Made by a program: the position numbers and the translations under genes. A stretch of DNA of 64,000 nt from Semisulcospira habei (Eukaryota; Mollusca; Gastropoda; Semisulcospiridae): the NCBI GenBank assembly GCA_036245525.1, contig BTPG01000005.1, positions 175,297,078-175,361,077 on the forward strand. Direction: 5' to 3'. Below the pieces are notes generated by a model. It made no database searches, had not been told where the DNA came from, and worked only from the letters and a program-made list of their open reading frames with translations. Shown in pieces: positions 32,501 through 42,274 of this stretch (position 1 is the stretch's first letter; the number at the start of each line of letters is the position of its first letter).

Positions 32501-33658
32501 GAGTGGGTATGCGTCGCCGACTGTCTTGGAATTCAGGCGGCGATAGTCCACACACAGTCGCAGGCTGCCATCCTTCTTCCTCACAAGTACCACAGGTGCA
32601 GCATACGGGCTCCTACTCTCCACCACAATACCGGATTTGATGAGTGACTTGAGGTGTTCCTGTACTTCTCGCAGCTGCGTTGGCGGGATGCTGCGGTAGG
32701 GCTGTGCGACGGGGATGTTGTCCATAGTCGGGATGCGGTGCTGCTCCAGGTCGGTGTATCCCAGGTCGTGTTCATCCTGGGCGAAGACATGGGAATACTG
32801 CGATAGAAGCTGCTGGAGCTGAGCCCTCTGGAAATCATTTCCGCCACACTCGGGAAGGGAGTCACTGGAAGAAGGAGGGGGTGTAGGGGACGATGATGTA
32901 GAGACCTCTTCAATGGTGACAGCCATCTCCCGGCAGTCTGTGGTGACCCGGATTCCATCGTTTTCAACCGCGTCTACAGCATGAAGTAGTGCTATGGGCG
33001 TCCGCGGCCTCAGCAGATGGTCTTGGGTGCTGAGGTTGGCTAGTCGAATGTATCGCTGATGCCGGTTCGCGCTCACCAACGTGGGGATGACAACCAGACC
33101 GCCTGGGAGTGGGGTAGCCAGTGGGGATGCATACAGAGGTCGGTGCTGTTGGACTCCTGTAATGCGGACGTTGATGAGTGAATTGGCTGGTACGCAGCAT
33201 CCATCAGCAACTCGAGCTTGCCCGCGAACAGAGGATTTATCTAGGTGAACTTCTCGGACGAATGCCTGAAGGGCTGGTGGGAGGGCTGAAGGCTGTTGAG
33301 TTGAATTTTGTAGCTGGCTCAACACATTCATTCCCAACAAAATTGGGGTCTCGTTTTTGCGCCGCCGGGTGACAGTGTCTTGTGGATCGTTCACTACAAG
33401 GAAAGGCACTGACTGCAGGCTGTCCTTCAACACTGCCAGACTGCACAAAATGATGCCTCTGTATGGGATTGCCTGGCCATTTGCAGCCCGAACAGTCAGG
33501 AAGCTCTCCGATTGCACTGGGATATGAGGCAAGTGGGTGTCCACCCACGATGATGTTACCGTGGACACTTCACTCCCAGTGTCAATCAATGCCTGTCCTT
33601 GTTTGCCACCTACTTCCACCCTAACCACAGGGCAACGTCCAACGAGTCCCATGTACAC
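29531..33658 (-). CDS. pol: Gypsy Pol polyprotein (protease, RT, RNase H, integrase)
   Basis: An uninterrupted frame of about 1375 codons; the displayed start is a GTG, and translation is expected by -1 frameshift from gag, since the frame is open upstream to the slippery site. Domains by residue: aspartic protease with LIDTGSE near 24-30; RT about 330-510 with LCVDYRRLN, LDLASGYHQ and YLDD at 478-481; RNase H about 615-735 with ETDASHD (626) and LTDNN (695); integrase zinc finger H888/H893-C923-C926; catalytic triad D953, D1012, E1048 (D,D35E spacing); a GPY/F-like segment near 1170-1220; and a Pro-rich C-terminus with no chromodomain. All key catalytic residues are present. Confidence 0.95.
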   Translation of the reverse strand: MYMGLVGRCPVVRVEVGGKQGQALIDTGSEVSTVTSSWVDTHLPHIPVQSESFLTVRAANGQAIPYRGIILCSLAVLKDSLQSVPFLVVNDPQDTVTRRRKNETPILLGMNVLSQLQNSTQQPSALPPALQAFVREVHLDKSSVRGQARVADGCCVPANSLINVRITGVQQHRPLYASPLATPLPGGLVVIPTLVSANRHQRYIRLANLSTQDHLLRPRTPIALLHAVDAVENDGIRVTTDCREMAVTIEEVSTSSSPTPPPSSSDSLPECGGNDFQRAQLQQLLSQYSHVFAQDEHDLGYTDLEQHRIPTMDNIPVAQPYRSIPPTQLREVQEHLKSLIKSGIVVESRSPYAAPVVLVRKKDGSLRLCVDYRRLNSKTVGDAYPLPRIQESFDSLVGAQFFSTLDLASGYHQIAMHPEDQHKTAFITPMGLFEYTRMPFGLSSAPATFQRLMQAAMSQELFQFLLVYLDDLLVYSKTFEEHLAHLERILKRLSDLGLKLRVDKCQFLRRQVTYLGHTISANGVSCDSEKIKVVQEWPSPTTTTELRSFLGFASYYRRFIQGFAKLAGPLHDLVTESCKSKKKGGNITRLWGQPHDDAFKALKEALTSAPVLGYADFNEPFILETDASHDGLGAILSQKQGKQLRVIAYASRRLRPTEKSYHCQSSKLELLAIKWAITDKFRHYLLGAEFKVLTDNNPLVHLKTAKLGALEQRWAAQLAQFNFSVEYRPGRENRADSLSRLPAKEVEMEVPPPVLTSVPAEIAMCERMAVGEPVDISACDNPVDSSPYPDSKVPSSDTQTDIDVFPRIGNTQMRRYQEENAVIGPFLAAWPSKPSSSGRPARALLHQHRRLQMKDGLLHRSVTDPRRGACLQLVLPSCLRPDVLVALHDNMGHQGHERTVDLIRTRVYWPGMYEDIKGYIGRCERCRTNTPQNLSLPSAHLLATRPLEIVAMDFTQLETSDGGKRDVLVITDVFSKFTQAIPTWNQEAVTVADVLVREWFQRYGVPERIHSDQGRNFESNLISLLCDLYGVKKSRTTPYHPEGNGQCERFNRSMHDLLRKLDPVEKAHWPRHISALVHAYNCTPHASTGFTPYFLLFGQEPRLPVDDLLGLPTTTAAAGPQEWVRRHRDRLHRAHEKAHQHLTEAAAKRAVQTDQRATDHALQIGDYVLLPNRVRGLNKFQDRWQRGVYVVTERISPEGQAYRVRPLDGGAERVVNRRDLLRTDHLLDDMAEQPAEEPDQPEPPMQRPVQAPVNEAEQDWALPLLITTNGANPVAPVPVPAPVPEMRDPIAVPVLAEVEAAVPQAVDDAPDISMVPVPVTPALVVTEVPPTAALAARSEPPTETETGTSLAPTRRSVRLQNRFKAMCNRVEALFF

Positions 33659-33666
33659 TTCATTGG

Positions 33667-33709
33667 CCCCCGTTGTCTGGCTACTGACAACGGGGGTTAG
33701 AAGTTTCCC
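33667..33709 (-). promoter_or_regulatory. -1 ribosomal frameshift signal at the gag/pol junction
   Basis: On the minus strand the heptamer GGGAAAC (33709-33703) reads G GGA AAC in the gag frame, a canonical X XXY YYZ slippery site. Six nucleotides later, containing the gag TAA, a perfect 11-bp stem starts (CCCCCGTTGTC pairing with GACAACGGGGG, 8-nt loop; 33696-33667). Pol lies in the -1 frame. Slippery site, spacer and stem all fit the known programmed-frameshift layout. Confidence 0.9.
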
Positions 33710-34632
33710 TGGTTGGCAGAGTTACGGCTGGTCGTTTGGCTGGTGTTCGGAGGCTGGGGCGGTCTTGGTCGCCGACGATTATGGTACCGCTCTTTAGCAG
33801 GGCACCCACTTTCCCTGTGTCCAGGCTGCTGGCACCAGAAACAAGCTCCCTGGAATGAGCGTGACACATTTCCTGGTGTTCCCATCATTGTTCGCTGTTG
33901 TTGCAACAGCGCACGCAGTTCAACCACTTGCGCTCGGAGGGCCTCGATCTCAGCGCTGGACTCAGCAGTGTGCATTTGAACGCTGACGCACCGCTCGCTG
34001 TCCTCGCGAGTCCACCGCAGCGCTTCGTCCACCATGTCCTGGAATGTGCTGGTTGGCCTGATTTGCAGGAACAGCCGCAGGGCACCGTTTAGTTGAAGGT
34101 GTGCCCCGCTGACTAGCCGGTCCCTGAACATGGTGTCCGAGAGAGAGTTGGGTGTCAGTGCATTAATCCTTGCCCCCAATCCAGCCAGGGTGTGCGAGTA
34201 GGCCAGGATGTCTTCCCCAGCACTCATCCTACAGGCGTAGAAGGCAGCCATAAGCTCGCTATGTGTCCTTTTATCACCAAAACGATGGTTGAGGACCCTC
34301 AAAATGTCCTCCACCGTCTGTCTGTGCTCGGCTGGCCTGGATAAAACCTCCCGTTTGGCTGAGCCATCCAGCGAAGATAGTACCAGCCGTACTGCCGCCT
34401 GTGGTGAGGTTTGTCCATCCTCAAGACTCCGTCTGACTTCCTCTTCGAACTCTGTCCATGGGCAAGTTCCTTGTACCGCGGAAAATTTTGGGAGTCTTAT
34501 TGCTTGTGCAGATTGCACGACGATACGTGCTGTCTGGCCTGCCACAGCATTTATTAGGACATGTCCCTGGCCGGCTTGGTGGTCAACAGCCTGCTGAGGG
34601 ACTGTATCTTGTTGGTTTCCATCATTCTCCAT
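33697..34632 (-). CDS. gag: Gypsy Gag protein
   Basis: Open frame of 311 aa starting at ATG 34632. Residues about 50-215 resemble a Ty3-type capsid region (LPKFSAVQGTCPWTEFEEE, then LRVLNHRFGDKRTHSELM). A short coiled-coil-like stretch lies near 225-247, and a single CCHC zinc knuckle C-F-W-C-Q-Q-P-G-H-R-E-S-G-C at 264-277 precedes a basic RRRPRP tail. Gag forms the particle and binds genomic RNA. The stop codon lies within the spacer of the -1 frameshift signal, so most ribosomes should make Gag alone and a minority the longer product. Confidence 0.95.
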   Translation of the reverse strand: MENDGNQQDTVPQQAVDHQAGQGHVLINAVAGQTARIVVQSAQAIRLPKFSAVQGTCPWTEFEEEVRRSLEDGQTSPQAAVRLVLSSLDGSAKREVLSRPAEHRQTVEDILRVLNHRFGDKRTHSELMAAFYACRMSAGEDILAYSHTLAGLGARINALTPNSLSDTMFRDRLVSGAHLQLNGALRLFLQIRPTSTFQDMVDEALRWTREDSERCVSVQMHTAESSAEIEALRAQVVELRALLQQQRTMMGTPGNVSRSFQGACFWCQQPGHRESGCPAKERYHNRRRPRPPQPPNTSQTTSRNSANQGNF

Positions 34633-34687
34633 ATTGATGTTGTGTTAGTCGCCCTCTCCGTGCTGTTTTAGACTTCTTTACCCCGAT

Positions 34688-34705
34688 CCTTTGCTCGCAG
34701 CGCCA
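34688..34705 (-). promoter_or_regulatory. Primer binding site
   Basis: On the minus strand TGGCGCTGCGAGCAAAGG begins two bases after the LTR end ...TTCACA. The TGG start pairs with tRNA 3' CCA. Its position fixes the 3' limit of the 5' LTR at 34708. I did not assign the tRNA. Confidence 0.8.
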
Positions 34706-34707
34706 GA

Positions 34708-35563
34708 TGTGAACTTGTGTGAACCCGGTGTTTGTGGGTGCTGAGGTTGGGGAATATAAGAAGCCGAAGCAGAGGTCGCGTTGACGTACTTTTATTTGTC
34801 GTTTATCAAATAGCAGAAAACAAACAGCACGGATATCCCAGTGGAGATGCGGTTGAAGATAAGCTCAGTGATGGCTCAGAGCGGTGGTAGCTATACTGTC
34901 AGTGGGGCAACTCTTAGGACAAAGACTTCCCGCTCTGGCACTGACCGGCTTAAATACTCTGTGAGCGAACCGCAAAGAAAGCCACACGGCACGGACAAAG
35001 AAACGGTCCCAGACAGACCGAACAATGGGTGAATCTGTGCTTCCGAGGTACTACAAAAAGAGCCATAACTCAATAATTACTTATCACAAAGGCTTCGGGT
35101 TTGGCGTAAAAGACAGGAAATGTAAATAGCTACAACCAACCAAAAACTATATTCAGGAGGGAAGTCCTAGGAATTTATTATTAAATTTTAAGGTGGGCTA
35201 AGAGGGCTCATTGAAATTTGTAAAAGTAAGTAAATCGCTAATTGAACTATGGTGATCCTAAAATCACTAAACACCGAGCATATGAGTAGAAGGGGAGTTG
35301 CACGAGGAAACTGATGTGAGTTACGGATTCTCGATCGGTAAAGCCGTTAAAAAGTTATAGAGGCTAGAACACGGACTCACTAACACAACTTTTAGAGTAC
35401 TACAAAATGACTAGCTGACTGACTTCGTTGCTGGGTTGCGGCCCCTGGCTAAGCGTGGGTAGCACAAAGGCTTAGAGACTTTGGTGGCCAGAGGGTAAAG
35501 GTATAAAAAAAAAAAAAACACATCATAGCGTCTCAGCTGGAGGGACCGCATCAGCCGGTTACA
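34708..35563 (-). repeat. 5' LTR of the gypsy element, full length (856 bp)
   Basis: Minus strand TGTAACC...GTTCACA, with short inverted ends. Contains a TATA-like tatttaag (near 34952), an AATAAA (34791-34796) and ends next to the PBS. The outer 538 bp (35026-35563) is also present as the 3' LTR; the inner 318 bp (34708-35025) is unique to this side. Confidence 0.8.
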
Positions 35564-35568
35564 TTTTC

Positions 35569-35573
35569 ACAAA

Positions 35574-35616
<43 letters not shown>

Positions 35617-35618
35617 AC
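35569..35618. repeat. (AAAT)n microsatellite
   Basis: About twelve AAAT units a few bases outside the right LTR end. Confidence 0.95.
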
Positions 35619-35923
35619 ACTATTTTGTTTAAAGCTCTGAACATGTTGCTGGGATGCACGTTACAAGTAGGCATCATCATCATCGCCATAAATCGATGAC
35701 ACTGGCAGAGAAGAGGTTGGAGCTGTAATCTGAATCGATGCACATCATGTTCTCGACAGCAGCCTGTATAGCCGTCAGGGATTCAGTACAATGCACGTGT
35801 TGAACTGATCCTGTCCCCTTTCACCCTATGAACATGATGTAAAGCCGATGGTTATTCAACCAGGATGTTGAAGTAAGTGCGCCAGTTCCAGAACCCCGGA
35901 ACCGCAGGAGCCGATCTGAGTCA
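35619..35923. other. No feature recognised
   Basis: No supported feature. Confidence 0.4.
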
Positions 35924-35989
35924 GCAAGAGGAATAGATTCTCATGAGCCCCTGCATTCGCAGGGGCTCATGAGAATCTATGCCTCTTGC
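35924..35989. mobile_element. Family A hairpin core
   Basis: 66-bp hairpin, gcaagagg to cctcttgc, with one unpaired position and a 4-nt loop. Relative to other copies both arms share two private changes (attctc/gagaat for atcctc/gaggat, and cccctgc/gcagggg for cccccgc/gcggggg). TTAA termini not recognised. Confidence 0.85.
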
Positions 35990-36535
35990 AGATGAAATGT
36001 GACTGTACTGCACTGTGGAAGCAAAAACCAGCATGTCAATTTGTGGGAAAAGCGAGATTTTCTTTGTAATACAAGGAAACGCTCGCTTTTCACAAAGATG
36101 AACTTAAGAGTCTTTTGCCTGTCTAAGACAGTGTATACACTACACTATAACTCCATCGGAATTACACAGACTCTGATGTAGATTCCTGGTCAGAGTGATC
36201 ACCATGGCGAGCAAGAGTCAACAGATCCTCATGAACTCCGATGTCCGTTGTTCACCTATATTGCAGGTATATAGAGGTTCACCGACAGACTGCATACATA
36301 TATTTCCACGTTATGTGGGCGTCCTGGTAATTATCATATCTTGCCCGGGCGGCCATCAGCAGCATCGCAGACAATAAACCGTGATCTCCCCCACACGAGG
36401 AACAATACCGTAGATGTCATTTCCACACCCAAACCTCACTTTCACGTTGTGTGAAAAACGATGTCCTGATATGTGATTGTGGACATTACGGCTCCAGGCC
36501 GTAAGGTTTACAACCAAAGACCGGTTGTCCGCTAC
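35990..36535. other. Family A half arm near 36210, otherwise unassigned
   Basis: 36210-36240 resembles a left family A arm (gcaagagtcaacagatcctcatga) with no partner. No other supported feature. Confidence 0.45.
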
Positions 36536-36632
36536 TGCTTAAATCCTGCGCAAACCACTAAGCAAGGTGCTCCTCTATATAGCGGAGCACCTTTGTAAGT
36601 GCCTATCGCAGAACTAAACTCACTAATTCAAC
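36536..36632. mobile_element. Family D hairpin, diverged copy
   Basis: Inverted repeat around gtgctcctctatatagcggagcac, with outer blocks atcctgcgcaaaccactaagcaag and, inverted, aactaaactcact. Related to the cleaner copy at 61111-61192. Confidence 0.65.
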
Positions 36633-36732
36633 AGGCCCCAGCTTCGCATAAACAATATTAGTTTCGTAGTCAGTGCGGGTGCCTATAAGGTTAAACACAT
36701 CGAGCCAGCAAGACCGCTGTTTCCTAAGTTAA

Positions 36733-36853
36733 CTCATTCAGCCCCGACGCACTACAGCAGAAAATGGATGGTCGATCCATCTCATGCAACTGATGCATGG
36801 TCGTTAGATGACGCCGCCCAAATTTGGGAAATACAGCCTTGGGATTGAATGAG
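36733..36853. mobile_element. Family B MITE lacking its hairpin, TTAA at both ends
   Basis: TTAA at 36729-36732 and 36854-36857. The left arm (CTCATTCAGCCCCGACGC) and right B1 arm are intact, but the hairpin is reduced to ggatggtcgatccatc, so about 85 bp is missing compared with the 206-bp copies. Confidence 0.85.
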
Positions 36854-36857
36854 TTAA

Positions 36858-37022
36858 TAGTTGTCATCTGAAAACTACATTCTGGTTTAGAGGATAAGAT
36901 CGACCATGGCAGTTCAAGGGTGCCGGAATAGCGTGGCGCCTATAGGCGCCAAGCTATTCCTGCACCACCCTTGGACTATCACGGTCGATTCCTATAATGT
37001 TGTAGTGTGTTAGGGCTGAATG
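36858..37022. mobile_element. Family B MITE, adjoining the previous one
   Basis: Starts at the TTAA 36854-36857. Hairpin at about 36902-36988 (gatcgacc to ggtcgat) with several mismatches. The right terminus (ttagggctgaatgg) lacks TTAA. Confidence 0.7.
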
Positions 37023-37088
37023 GAAATACTGCATCCAATACCATCCAGTCAACAGTCCATTCTCAAGCCTTTTCATCCTGATACACTA

Positions 37089-37490
37089 CAGGCGCCAAGC
37101 TATTCCTGCACCACCCTTGAACTATCATGGTCGATTCCTATAATGTGTATAACGTCGGGGGTTCTTTCTCCGGGTACTCCGGTTCTTCCACTCTCCCCCC
37201 CCCCCCCCCACCACCCTCCTCCCCAACTTTGGTACCGGTCTCAGGCCACTTTACAAATTTCAAATACAAGCGATCAAAAATCTCTGTAACTTCAGTAGCT
37301 GACTGGCCCTTCGTTTGTCTTGTACTGTGTTTGTCTTAAATGGCGTAAATCCGTGTCTGTTTCGTGAGTGTGTGTGTTGGGTTTCAGGCGCGGCGCTTTG
37401 AGTCGATTAACTTCCCCAAAATTGAGAAAAAGCGCCTATATAATAACGGTATTATTATTATTATTATGTAGTGTGTCACGGCTGAATCTT
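37089..37490. mobile_element. Right half of a family B MITE split by an L2-like LINE tail
   Basis: 37089-37148 repeats the right hairpin arm of the preceding copy. After about 320 bp of inserted sequence, 37468-37486 continues the B right arm (agtgtgtcacggctgaat). The inserted part (about 37149-37467) ends with the aaagcgcctatataa type 3' hairpin and an (ATT)n tail like the L2-type LINEs here. Confidence 0.65.
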
Positions 37491-37727
37491 TTATTTGCGT
37501 CTGAAACCGGTGGGGTAATGAAAACATCTCAAATGACAATTTCCTCCGATTGTTTGGCTCCCGCATTACCCGGAGTACGTTAATCGTTTTCACCACCAAT
37601 AAAACTGCATGTTCGTCTGAACTTTGCCGCGCAGTAGACAGACCGATCTCCGAAGCCAACTCGTTCAACTGGCAAGGGCTTTTGATTCTCATGAGCCATT
37701 GCAGCGGCAGTAAAGCCGATCTCCGTT
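37491..37727. other. No feature recognised
   Basis: No supported feature. Confidence 0.4.
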
Positions 37728-37795
37728 AGCAACAGGTATAGATTCTTATTAGCCCCTGCAAATGCATGGGCTAATGCGAGTCTATATCTGTTGCT
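37728..37795. mobile_element. Family A hairpin, divergent
   Basis: 68-bp inverted repeat agcaacag to ctgttgct, centre gcaaatgcatg. Both arms share caacag/ctgttg and tattag/ctaat changes relative to the family. No TTAA termini. Confidence 0.8.
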
Positions 37796-38839
37796 GGCAG
37801 AGGTCCTCTGTACAGACGAGTTTTATGCGATGTGCTGATGTTGTCCGCATGCGCAGCTGTGACGCAAGGCGCGCGCGCTCCGAGCCTAGCAGACGACACT
37901 GTGTCTCTAGGCTGGTTACAGCAGACGACAGGGACAGTCTCCTACCGTTGCACCGGGACTCCAGCTGGCGTTTGTTTGTTGTTTCACGAACGTTGAGTGA
38001 GGAGAGAAGATGCTGACTGGGGAAGAGACCTGTGAAGTGACCATAAACGAAGAAAGTAGGTCTGTTTGACCTGATTTTTCATGCAGCCAAAACTTGTAAG
38101 AGTTGTGACAACATCATTTTGTTTTCGATCTTCAAGCTAGATCTTGCTTGTGTTTTGTGTGTACATACACTGCTTGGTAAAATCAGCAGCATGGTTGTGG
38201 TCATTCACAAAGAATATCATGGAGGCTTTCGGTAGAGAGTGGGAACGCGTGTTTGGTGTTTTACTTTCTAACAGGTGGTGAGAATTCGATAACGATTGAA
38301 TGAAAACACTTTGGTGTAGGATACGACAAGCATTTATGTCACAGGACGACACAAGTTTAAAGACATTTGAAGGGGAATTCTTAAACTTAGCAGTTTTGTT
38401 TCACAAGTGGTGGCAGTTTGCAGATCAGCTATTGGAATCGAACAGAAAAGCTGATCGAAGTCGACACTTCAACACATCATAAAAAAACATGAGGGCAATA
38501 TGCGTCACAGCACCCGTCACCTGGAGACAAACACGCTGTCCATCAGGCATTAGGTCTGGACTCTGATATGCAAGAACTGCTGTTAGCGACCATGTGATCG
38601 TTGGTCCGACAGACCAGTTAGAGCTTTGGGGTCGAATCTCGGCCCGTCGTCATCGGTGTATGACGCGTGGGTGCTCGGGGGTGCGGTGGTTCCTTACACC
38701 AAGCTGCGGAGATGATAAAACACCCGGATAAAGCGCATGCCATGCTCCTGGAGAACCTCAGGATTATATCGGAATACCGCAGGCGCTCCCTGGCGGATAA
38801 TTACAGGTGAGAGGATTACACCTTTTTCGTGTGCTTCTT
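37796..38839. other. No gene recognised
   Basis: About 1 kb without supported features. Open frames of up to 84 codons (for example 37762-38016) show no domain. Confidence 0.4.
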
Positions 38840-38843
38840 TTAA

Positions 38844-38868
38844 CCTTGTGGCTGCATGCACAACAAGG
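38844..38868. repeat. 25-bp hairpin between two TTAA sites
   Basis: TTAA at 38840-38843 and 38869-38872 flanks ccttgt...acaagg. A similar diverged structure (ctaaccttcttg...caaggttaa) is at about 22518-22545. It could be a minimal palindromic element or chance. Confidence 0.5.
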
Positions 38869-38950
38869 TTAATTTCCCTGCGCCAGGAGCTCGGTCTTTT
38901 ATTGCAGTCCTAATGTACGCATTAACCTATGACATCCTGAGGCTGACTAA

Positions 38951-39156
38951 CCCATTCTACCCCAGACACACCACATCAAGATAATGATCGACCATGATAG
39001 TTCAAGGGTGATGCCAGAATAGCTTGGCGCCTATGGGCGCCAAGCTATTCTGGCATCACCCTTGAACTATCATGGTCGATCTGCGTCCTGCACTGCAATG
39101 CAGTCTTCAGAGGACAACGACAAAATTTGGGGATTTCGGTGTTGGGGTAGAATGAG
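38951..39156. mobile_element. Family B palindromic MITE, 206 bp
   Basis: Left flank CTAA (38947-38950), right TTAA (39157-39160). Hairpin at 38986-39081 (gatcgacc to ggtcgatc), essentially perfect. Both arms share gatgcc/ggcatc where others have ggtgcc/ggcacc. Subtype B2, with right arm ggggatttcggtgttggggt. Confidence 0.9.
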
Positions 39157-39160
39157 TTAA

Positions 39161-39330
39161 AAAAATGCTCATTGTCCTGAGAAAGCTGCATTAAAGATTA
39201 GGAGATTGATCAACCATTTTAGTTTAAGGGTGGTGCCAGAATAGCTTGGTGCCTCAGGCGGCCAGCTGTTCTGGCGCCACCCTTGAACTATCAGTCAAAT
39301 TTATTAAAAGTCATAGTGTATCAGGATGAA
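39161..39330. mobile_element. Family B MITE, decayed, adjoining the previous copy
   Basis: Starts at TTAA 39157-39160. Hairpin about 39209-39293, with many mismatches. The right end fades without TTAA. Confidence 0.6.
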
Positions 39331-39448
39331 AAGGATTACGAATGGACTGTAGACTGGATGGGATTGAATGCAGTGTTTCCTTTCGAAAGAAATGTTTTTG
39401 TGAATATTCAGTCATAAAACATAAGAATCACAACCAGCCAACTAATCA

Positions 39449-39541
39449 AAGGGTCTAGCCGACGTTGGTCATAGCTGGCCCGTGCACAGCAGTGCGCGGG
39501 TCATCTAAGACCGACGTCAGCCAGATATCCTTTTGCTTACC
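39449..39541. mobile_element. Family C palindromic element
   Basis: gggtctagccgacgttgg on the left pairs loosely with accgacgtcagcc on the right around ccgtgcacagcagtgcgcgg; the right end is ccttttgcttaccgg. No TTAA. Confidence 0.65.
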
Positions 39542-39771
39542 GGCAACTACCATCTATTCCATGTTATTTTCATCATGTAAATCCGTACCAATACCAGCCG
39601 CATCATGCACGTGACACTGAAGCCACGACGAACAACGATCAGTTTAGTTACTAGATCGACAGGATGTTTATAAAACTTGGCACATATTGAATTGCCGTTA
39701 TCAGAACAAAAAATATGTATACGCTTGCTGTCACTGGGACAGCTGTTGACACTACGTCTAATAAGTACTAT

Positions 39772-39855
39772 TTCTACTGTATAAGTATACTACTACTACT
39801 ACTACTACAACTACTACTACTACTGCAATTGAGTACTATTTCTACTGTATATGTA

Positions 39856-39886
<31 letters not shown>

Positions 39887-40115
39887 GCAATTGAGTACTA
39901 TTTCTAGTGTATAAGTATACTACTACTACTGGTACTACTACAACTACTACTGCAATTGAGTACTATTTCTACTGTATAAGTATACTTCTACTACTGCTAC
40001 TACTACAACTACTACTGCAATTGAGTACTATTTCTAGTGTATATAAGTATGCTAATACTACTACTGCTACTACTACTACTACTGCTACTACTACTACTCC
40101 TGCTGCTGCTACTAC
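39772..40115. repeat. Higher-order (ACT)n minisatellite
   Basis: Units start at about 39772, 39831, 39893, 39958 and 40023 with gtactatttctact/agtgtata followed by an ACT array and ctgcaatt. Unit length (59-67 bp) varies with the ACT count. Confidence 0.9.
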
Positions 40116-40445
40116 AAAGGCTACTGCTACTTTCATGCCGTCTAGAATTTTCACCTGCACACAAACACGCAGACACACTGCCAAACGCAGGCGCGCGCGC
40201 GCACACACGCATACACACACACACACACACACACACAGCGCAGGCACGCACGCACACACGCACTCATGCGCGCATGTACGCACGCACACACCTAATTACC
40301 ATTATCAGCGATCTGCGCCATCAAACATGCTTCACATCTAGACATGAATGATCGGATACGCTCCACAGGTGGGCTCAAAACGCGTGTCCAAGATACACAC
40401 AGCTGTCGGGATCCTCGACATCAGATCTCTCCTGCGTTCCATTCT
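40116..40445. other. (CA)n/(CG)n tract, otherwise unassigned
   Basis: 40192-40290 is CG/CA-rich simple repeat. No gene recognised. Confidence 0.6.
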
Positions 40446-40510
40446 GCAAGAGGCATAGATTTTCATGAGCCCCTGCATCGCAGGGGCGCATGAGAATCCA
40501 CGCCTCTTAC
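40446..40510. mobile_element. Family A hairpin core
   Basis: gcaagaggcatagattttcatgagcccctgc pairs with gcaggggcgcatgagaatccacgcctctt, with a few mismatches. Both arms share cccctgc/gcagggg. No TTAA. Confidence 0.75.
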
Positions 40511-40739
40511 TGGGTCAACTTCACCTTCAATTCTTTGCTTATCAGAGAGGGAAAGCTAGTGAAGTTTTGTCTTAGTTGCAAGGACTCGTCTACTTTCTCT
40601 TGCTAAGAGGGATTGGCCTCATTTACGTTCTGAGAATGAGTTATCCCGAATAGGTCTGCGACTAAATACGGCATCTCATAGTATCACCTGTATCGATTAC
40701 CGCTGTCGCGCCGTCGGTCTGGTGTAGTACTGCGCTCGC

Positions 40740-41764
<1,025 letters not shown>

Positions 41765-42052
41765 AATGACAATGACAATTATTCTTTATTTTACAACTGT
41801 GAAAGTTGTGGTGAAACCAGTTTTCGAACTTGCCGTTGCTAATATACTTTACATAATTATAATGCACAAATCACAAAATACTATCTTTAAATTGGGAAAA
41901 ACTAAATATATAACGAACAAAAAATTGAAATATAAAGTTTTAAAAAAGAAATCATTGAAGAAGTGGAAATAAACATAGAAAATCTCACACATACACACAG
42001 TTGTAAAGGTGTACATATCCATACATACATTCATAGACACAAGCACAAGCAC

Positions 42053-42054
<2 letters not shown>

Positions 42055-42123
<69 letters not shown>

Positions 42124-42151
42124 GCGCGCGCGCACGCACGCACACACACAT

Positions 42152-42228
<77 letters not shown>
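42055..42228. repeat. (CA)n with a (CG)n interruption
   Basis: Two CA arrays around a GCGCGC centre, inside the 3' untranslated part of LINE copy 1. Copies 2 and 3 carry CA arrays at similar places. Confidence 0.95.
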
Positions 42229-42230
<2 letters not shown>

Positions 42231-42274
42231 GTGCAGCATTAGCGTCTTGTATTAACTGAAGCTATAACTGAATT

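Larger units (their letters stand above)
28441..35563 (-). mobile_element. Ty3/gypsy LTR retrotransposon
   Basis: On the minus strand, in order: 5' LTR (35563-34708), PBS, gag, -1 frameshift signal, pol with protease-RT-RNase H-integrase, untranslated stretch, polypurine tract, and a shortened 3' LTR (28976-28441). The LTR copies differ by two substitutions plus a 2-nt homopolymer length difference over 536 bp, and both ORFs are open, so insertion was recent. No env-like ORF. The 3' LTR lacks the R-U5 portion present in the 5' LTR. Confidence 0.93.

Noticed and set aside
29790..34597. Plus-strand frames of 60-130 codons across the gypsy element
   Set aside because: Antisense shadows of gag and pol; no domain of their own.
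34708..35025. A separate 318-bp LTR from a second element
   Set aside because: It has TG/CA ends and a TATA, but no second copy is seen, and the polypurine tract adjoins TGTAACC, so it fits better as the R-U5 part of one 856-bp LTR.
41963..42259. His-Thr, Cys-Val, Ser-Leu and Arg-Glu repeat proteins at many sites
   Set aside because: Translations of CA, GT, TC and GA microsatellites; no flanking coding sequence.
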